From an uncultured Algibacter sp. (GTDB lineage Bacteria; Bacteroidota; Bacteroidia; Flavobacteriales; Flavobacteriaceae), in assembly GCF_947490405.1 (NCBI RefSeq), contig NZ_CANLGU010000002.1, forward strand, positions 620,001 to 684,000: DNA of 64,000 nt, given 5' to 3'. The number at the start of each line of letters is the position of its first letter. Position 1 is the first letter of the stretch. Under the pieces are notes generated by a model, which was not told the origin of the DNA, searched no databases, and saw only the letters and a program-made list of their open reading frames with translations. Below are positions 60,549 through 64,000 of this stretch, piece by piece. The position numbers and the translations under genes are program-made.

Positions 60549-60806
60549 ATGATAGCGCAAATGTTATTAAAGAGTAAACAAAAGTCCACTTACAAGGAAG
60601 ATAGTGTTGGAGAAAAACCAATACGAAGTGTTGCTAAGGCTTTAAGTTGGAGAGTAGTAGGGACTTTAGATACTCTGGTAGTTTCTTATGTGTTAACTGG
60701 CGAAATTTCAGTTGCAGCATCCATTGCATCAGTAGATTTTTTAACAAAATTAGTATTGTACTTTTTCCATGAGCGTATTTGGAATGCTATAAAATGGGGA
60801 AAATAA
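60549..60806 (+). CDS. DUF2061 membrane protein
   Basis: 85 residues. DUF2061 core EKPIRSVAKALSWRVVGTLD, followed by a hydrophobic segment SYVLTGEISVAASIASVDF and KLVLYFFHERIWNAIKWG. Two short membrane helices are likely. In Flavobacteriia it is a regular member of the sulfate-assimilation operon, and other bacteria fuse or neighbour it to CysN/CysC proteins, so a role in sulfate entry or activation is plausible but unproven. Twelve bases before cysH. Confidence 0.85.
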   Translation: MIAQMLLKSKQKSTYKEDSVGEKPIRSVAKALSWRVVGTLDTLVVSYVLTGEISVAASIASVDFLTKLVLYFFHERIWNAIKWGK

Positions 60807-60818
60807 ATAGATAAGGTT

Positions 60819-61439
60819 ATGTTTACAGACAATCAAATAGAAGCATTAAACAAAGACTTTGAAAAAGCTAAACCTTCTGAAATTATTCAGAAAGCTTTTG
60901 AGCTTAATAATAATGCTGTAGTTACAACTAACTTTAGACCTTATGAAGCTGCAATTCTTCATGCGGTAAGTAAAGTAGAATCAAACATTCCTGTGGTTTG
61001 GTGTGATACGGGTTACAATACACCTCAAACATACAAGCACGCAGAACAAGTGATTAAAGATTTGAGTTTAAATGTACATTTGTATGTTCCAAAACAAACG
61101 TCTTCCCACAGAGATGTGGTTATGGGAATTCCTAGTATTGATGCGCCAGAACACGCTTTGTTTACTGAGCAAGTAAAGTTAGAGCCTTTTAAAAGAGCCA
61201 TGGAAGAGCATAAACCAAACGTGTGGTTCACAAATTTACGTCAAGGACAAACAGCTTTTAGAAACAGTATCGGTATTTTTAGCTTAAGTAAAGATGGCGT
61301 TTTAAAAGTGAGTCCGTTTTACTATTGGTCTGATGAAAAATTAGATACGTATTTAGAAGACAATAATTTACCTAACGAATTCAAATATTTCGATCCAACA
61401 AAAGCATTAGAAAATAGAGAGTGTGGCTTACACGCTTAA
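60819..61439 (+). CDS. cysH: phosphoadenylyl-sulfate reductase
   Basis: Reduces activated sulfate to sulfite with thioredoxin. 206 residues: phosphate-binding TNFRPYEAAILHAVSKV-type segment, VVWCDTGYNTPQTYKHAEQ, WFTNLRQGQTAFR and the catalytic C-terminal ECGLHA. It lacks the CC...CxxC cysteines of iron-sulfur APS reductases, so it should use PAPS and needs an APS kinase (CysC), which is not in the window. Eleven bases before cysD. Confidence 0.9.
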   Translation: MFTDNQIEALNKDFEKAKPSEIIQKAFELNNNAVVTTNFRPYEAAILHAVSKVESNIPVVWCDTGYNTPQTYKHAEQVIKDLSLNVHLYVPKQTSSHRDVVMGIPSIDAPEHALFTEQVKLEPFKRAMEEHKPNVWFTNLRQGQTAFRNSIGIFSLSKDGVLKVSPFYYWSDEKLDTYLEDNNLPNEFKYFDPTKALENRECGLHA

Positions 61440-61449
61440 ATAAGATATT

Positions 61450-62355
61450 ATGAAGAAAGATACATCACATATCAATTCGCTCGAAAATGAAGCGATTTAC
61501 ATCATGAGAGAAGTAGCAGCACAGTTTGAAAAACCTGTATTGTTATTCTCTGGAGGAAAAGATTCAATTACTTTGGTAAGACTTGCAGTAAAGGCATTCT
61601 ATCCTGCAAAAGTACCTTTTCCTTTAATGCATATTGATACAGGACACAACTTCCCTGAAACGATTGAATTCAGAGATCGTTTGGTTAAAGAATTAGGTTT
61701 AGAATTAATCGTAAGGAATGTGCAAGATTCTATTGATCAAGGTAAAGTAAAAGAAGAATCTGGGCGTTACGCTAGTAGAAACATGTTACAAACCACAACA
61801 CTTTTAGATGCTTTAGAAGAATTTAAATTTGATGCAGCTATTGGTGGTGCACGTCGTGATGAAGAAAAGGCAAGAGCAAAAGAGCGTATTTTTTCAGTTC
61901 GTGATGATTTTGGGCAATGGGATGAGAAAAACCAAAGACCAGAATTATTTGATATGTTGAATGGTGAGATAGATCATGGTCAAAATGTACGTGTATTTCC
62001 AATTTCAAATTGGACAGAATTAGATGTTTGGTCTTATATAGAAAGAGAAAATATTGAAATTCCATCTATTTATTTTGCACACAAACGTAAGGTGTTCTTA
62101 AGAGATGGTATGATATGGTCTGCCGAAGACGGTGTGGTTTACAGAGATGAGGATGAAGAAGTAATTGAAGAAATGGTTCGTTTTAGAACTGTTGGAGATA
62201 TGAGTTGTACAGCAGCTGTATTATCTGATGCGGTGTCAATTGATAAAGTAGTAGAAGAAATTAGAGATTCTACAATTTCAGAGCGTGGTGCAAGGATTGA
62301 TGATAAACGATCTGAAGCAGCCATGGAAAAACGTAAACAACAGGGGTATTTTTAA
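61450..62355 (+). CDS. cysD: sulfate adenylyltransferase subunit 2
   Basis: Forms APS from ATP and sulfate as partner of the CysN GTPase. 301 residues with PP-loop LLFSGGKDSITLVRLAVKAF, HIDTGHNFPETIEFRDRL, IGGARRDEEKARAKER and FPISNWTELDVWSYIE, ending in RKQQGYF, all canonical. Followed by a 139-base gap before cysN that contains loosely repeated GGTTA/TTAGT words and no recognisable site. Confidence 0.96.
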   Translation: MKKDTSHINSLENEAIYIMREVAAQFEKPVLLFSGGKDSITLVRLAVKAFYPAKVPFPLMHIDTGHNFPETIEFRDRLVKELGLELIVRNVQDSIDQGKVKEESGRYASRNMLQTTTLLDALEEFKFDAAIGGARRDEEKARAKERIFSVRDDFGQWDEKNQRPELFDMLNGEIDHGQNVRVFPISNWTELDVWSYIERENIEIPSIYFAHKRKVFLRDGMIWSAEDGVVYRDEDEEVIEEMVRFRTVGDMSCTAAVLSDAVSIDKVVEEIRDSTISERGARIDDKRSEAAMEKRKQQGYF

Positions 62356-62494
62356 AATGGTTAATAGTTGTTAGTTACTGGTTATTAGTAATTATCAGCA
62401 TATAAATGTTCAAAAGAATAAAAAATAAGTTGTTGAATTTATAGGGAATGTGTGATAAATCAAAAACTAAAAACCAACAACCAATAACAAAAAC
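62356..62494 (+). other. cysD-cysN spacer
   Basis: GGTTAATAGTTGTTAGTTACTGG at the left and ACCAACAACCAATAAC at the right are loosely inverted and could form a long weak stem (shown in parts: TAGTTGTTAG, CCAACAACCAATAAC). Such TTAGTT/AACTAA wording is common filler in these genomes. No gene is seen. Confidence 0.35.
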
Positions 62495-63742
62495 ATGGAA
62501 GTATTAAAAATAGCAACAGCAGGAAGTGTAGATGATGGAAAAAGTACGTTGATTGGACGTATTCTTTACGATACAAAGTCATTAACTACAGATAAGTTAG
62601 AAGCCATTGAGAAAACAAGTAAACAACGTGGATACGATTATTTAGATTTTTCTTTAGCTACGGATGGTTTAGTTGCAGAAAGGGAACAAGGTATTACTAT
62701 TGATGTTGCGCATATTTATTTTTCAACAAAAAAGAAAAGTTACATTATTGCAGATACACCTGGGCATGTAGAGTATACTAGAAACATGGTAACTGGAGCT
62801 TCAACTTCGCAAGCTTCTATCATTTTAATTGATGCTAGAAAAGGTGTGATTGAACAAACTAATCGTCATTTCTTCATCAATAATTTATTGAGAATTAAAG
62901 ATGTGGTTGTTGCTATCAATAAAATGGATTTGGTAGATTACTCTGAAGAAGTTTACAATAAGATTAAAGCTGATTTTTCTGAATTGATGAGTAAAAGAGA
63001 TTATCAAGATCAAAAAATCACATTCATTCCTGTAAGTGCTTTAAAAGGTGATAATGTTGTAAATAAATCTGAAGCAATGCCTTGGTATGAAGGTGAAGCA
63101 TTATTGGAACATTTAGAGCAATTAGACAAAGCTGATATTTTCAATGCTGGTACACCACGTTTTCCTGTGCAATATGTAATTCGTCCAAAAACGGAAGATT
63201 TTCATGATTACAGAGGCTATGCTGGAAAGGTATATGGAGGTGATTTAAGTGTTGGTGATGATATTATTGTGTTACCATCTAAAACACGTTCAAAAATTAA
63301 AGATATTTATTTCTATGATGAAAAGTATGAAACGGCTTCAAGACGTTCTTCGGTAACCATTACTTTGGAAAATGATATCAATGTGAGCCGTGGTGATATG
63401 ATTGTAAAGGAGAATGATTTGCCAACTATTGATAAGCAATTTACTGCTAACGTGTGTTGGATGGATTCAGATCAATTAAACCCTGGAGGAAAGTATATTG
63501 TTCAACATGGTATTAATAAAGTATTAGCTAAAGTAGATAGAATCAATCATAAAATTAATCCTGACTATTCAGGTATTGAAAAGGATGTTACTGGTTTAGG
63601 TATTAATGATATTGCTTCAGTAACATTTAAATTGAATAAGCCTATTTTTTACGATCAGTTTAAAAATCATAGAACTAATGGATCTTTTATTTTAATTGAT
63701 CCACAGTCAAATAATACGGTTGGAGCCGGATTTATCCAATAA
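62495..63742 (+). CDS. cysN: sulfate adenylyltransferase subunit 1 (GTPase)
   Basis: EF-Tu-like GTPase that drives APS formation. 415 residues: P-loop GSVDDGKSTLIGRILYDTK, switch II DTPGHVEYTRNMVTGAS, NKMD at about 148, and beta-barrel domains 2 and 3 after about 225. There is no C-terminal CysC (APS kinase) fusion, unlike longer CysNC proteins. Thirteen bases before the sulfite reductase gene. Confidence 0.96.
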   Translation: MEVLKIATAGSVDDGKSTLIGRILYDTKSLTTDKLEAIEKTSKQRGYDYLDFSLATDGLVAEREQGITIDVAHIYFSTKKKSYIIADTPGHVEYTRNMVTGASTSQASIILIDARKGVIEQTNRHFFINNLLRIKDVVVAINKMDLVDYSEEVYNKIKADFSELMSKRDYQDQKITFIPVSALKGDNVVNKSEAMPWYEGEALLEHLEQLDKADIFNAGTPRFPVQYVIRPKTEDFHDYRGYAGKVYGGDLSVGDDIIVLPSKTRSKIKDIYFYDEKYETASRRSSVTITLENDINVSRGDMIVKENDLPTIDKQFTANVCWMDSDQLNPGGKYIVQHGINKVLAKVDRINHKINPDYSGIEKDVTGLGINDIASVTFKLNKPIFYDQFKNHRTNGSFILIDPQSNNTVGAGFIQ

Positions 63743-63755
63743 AAAGAAAAAGAAG

Positions 63756-64000
63756 ATGAGAAGTTTCGAAACAGAAATAGAAAATCCGATTGTCCAAAAA
63801 GACATTATCGAATTAGCTCAAAAAATTGAGTTATTCCATAACGGTAAAATCGACGAGGAAAAATTTAGAAGTCTGCGTTTAGCACGTGGTGTTTACGGTC
63901 AGCGTCAAGAAGGCGTACAAATGATTCGTATTAAAGTGCCTTACGGAAAGCTAAAGAGCAACCAATTACGCAGAATTGCTGCAGTATCAGATGAGTATTC
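63756..64000 (+). CDS. nitrite/sulfite reductase, 5' end only
   Basis: The first 81 residues of a gene running off the window. MRSFETEIENPIVQKDIIEL, then LARGVYGQRQEGVQMIRIKVPYGK, which is the ferredoxin-like half-domain typical of haem/siroheme nitrite and sulfite reductases (residues about 35-80). As the last visible gene of the cys operon it would reduce sulfite to sulfide. The 4Fe-4S/siroheme cysteines are beyond the edge, so the call rests on the N-terminus and context. Confidence 0.82.
   Translation, partial: MRSFETEIENPIVQKDIIELAQKIELFHNGKIDEEKFRSLRLARGVYGQRQEGVQMIRIKVPYGKLKSNQLRRIAAVSDEY

Noticed and set aside
1-64000. tRNA or rRNA genes
   Set aside because: No cloverleaf or rRNA signature was recognised by eye; GGTTCG-like words occur only inside repeats.

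Overview
The window is a piece of a low-GC chromosome from a member of the Bacteroidota, most likely a marine Flavobacteriaceae (the Algibacter/Formosa/Winogradskyella kind). The reasons are gene content and order (etfBA next to a bifunctional nuclease and a nucleoside transporter; an arginine operon that contains proC, proA, proB and an N-acyl-ornithine carbamoyltransferase), promoters of the TTTG...TAnnTTTG type, several Flavobacteriia-type lipoproteins, and an alginate lyase. No rRNA, tRNA, CRISPR array, transposase or phage gene was seen.

Layout. 1-5 kb (minus strand): thyA (cut by the window edge), nupC-like transporter, bifunctional nuclease, etfA, etfB. 5-9 kb (plus): pyruvate dehydrogenase E1 beta and a large DUF5686-type outer-membrane protein. 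9-12 kb (minus): a secreted unknown and metK, the latter behind a SAM-II-like riboswitch. 11.8-19 kb (plus): ilvD-ilvB-ilvN-ilvC and ilvA, preceded by an Ile/Val leader peptide and an attenuator. 19-21.4 kb: GapN and an azurin lipoprotein. 21.4-30.5 kb: two divergent transcription units (GMC oxidoreductase, its small subunit and DUF1080 on minus; two TIM-barrel isomerase/epimerase-like proteins, an MFS permease, a Gfo/Idh/MocA oxidoreductase and a ThuA protein on plus) that together look like a 3-keto-glycoside (oxidise-then-eliminate) sugar pathway. 30.6-43 kb: the arginine/proline operon, preceded by two very short Arg-rich reading frames. 43-45.5 kb (minus): leuA-leuB. 45.6-47.2 kb: a helical unknown. 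47.2-50.2 kb: a repeat-rich accessory segment with three minus-strand unknown genes. 50.2-57.2 kb: SAM-I riboswitch, metY, a MetX/aspartokinase/homoserine dehydrogenase triple fusion, a lipoprotein and metZ. 57.3-58.5 kb: PL7 alginate lyase. 58.6-64 kb: outer-membrane POTRA/barrel protein, Rrf2 regulator, DUF2061, cysH, cysD, cysN and the start of a sulfite reductase.

How it fits together. Much of the window makes amino acids, with control by cis RNA: Ile/Val leader on ilv, Arg leaders on arg, SAM-I on the methionine-making genes and a SAM-II-like element on metK. Sulfate reduction at the right edge would feed sulfide to MetY/MetZ, and MetK uses the methionine made.

The least explained part is the dispersed intergenic DNA. 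One ~90-bp element occurs five times with compensatory changes in its closing stem. A ~175-257-bp element carrying a promoter and a 5'-leader hairpin sits upstream of three unrelated unknown genes, and palindromic elements sharing a GTTTAACG core lie at the 3' ends of the same genes, giving a cassette-like look.
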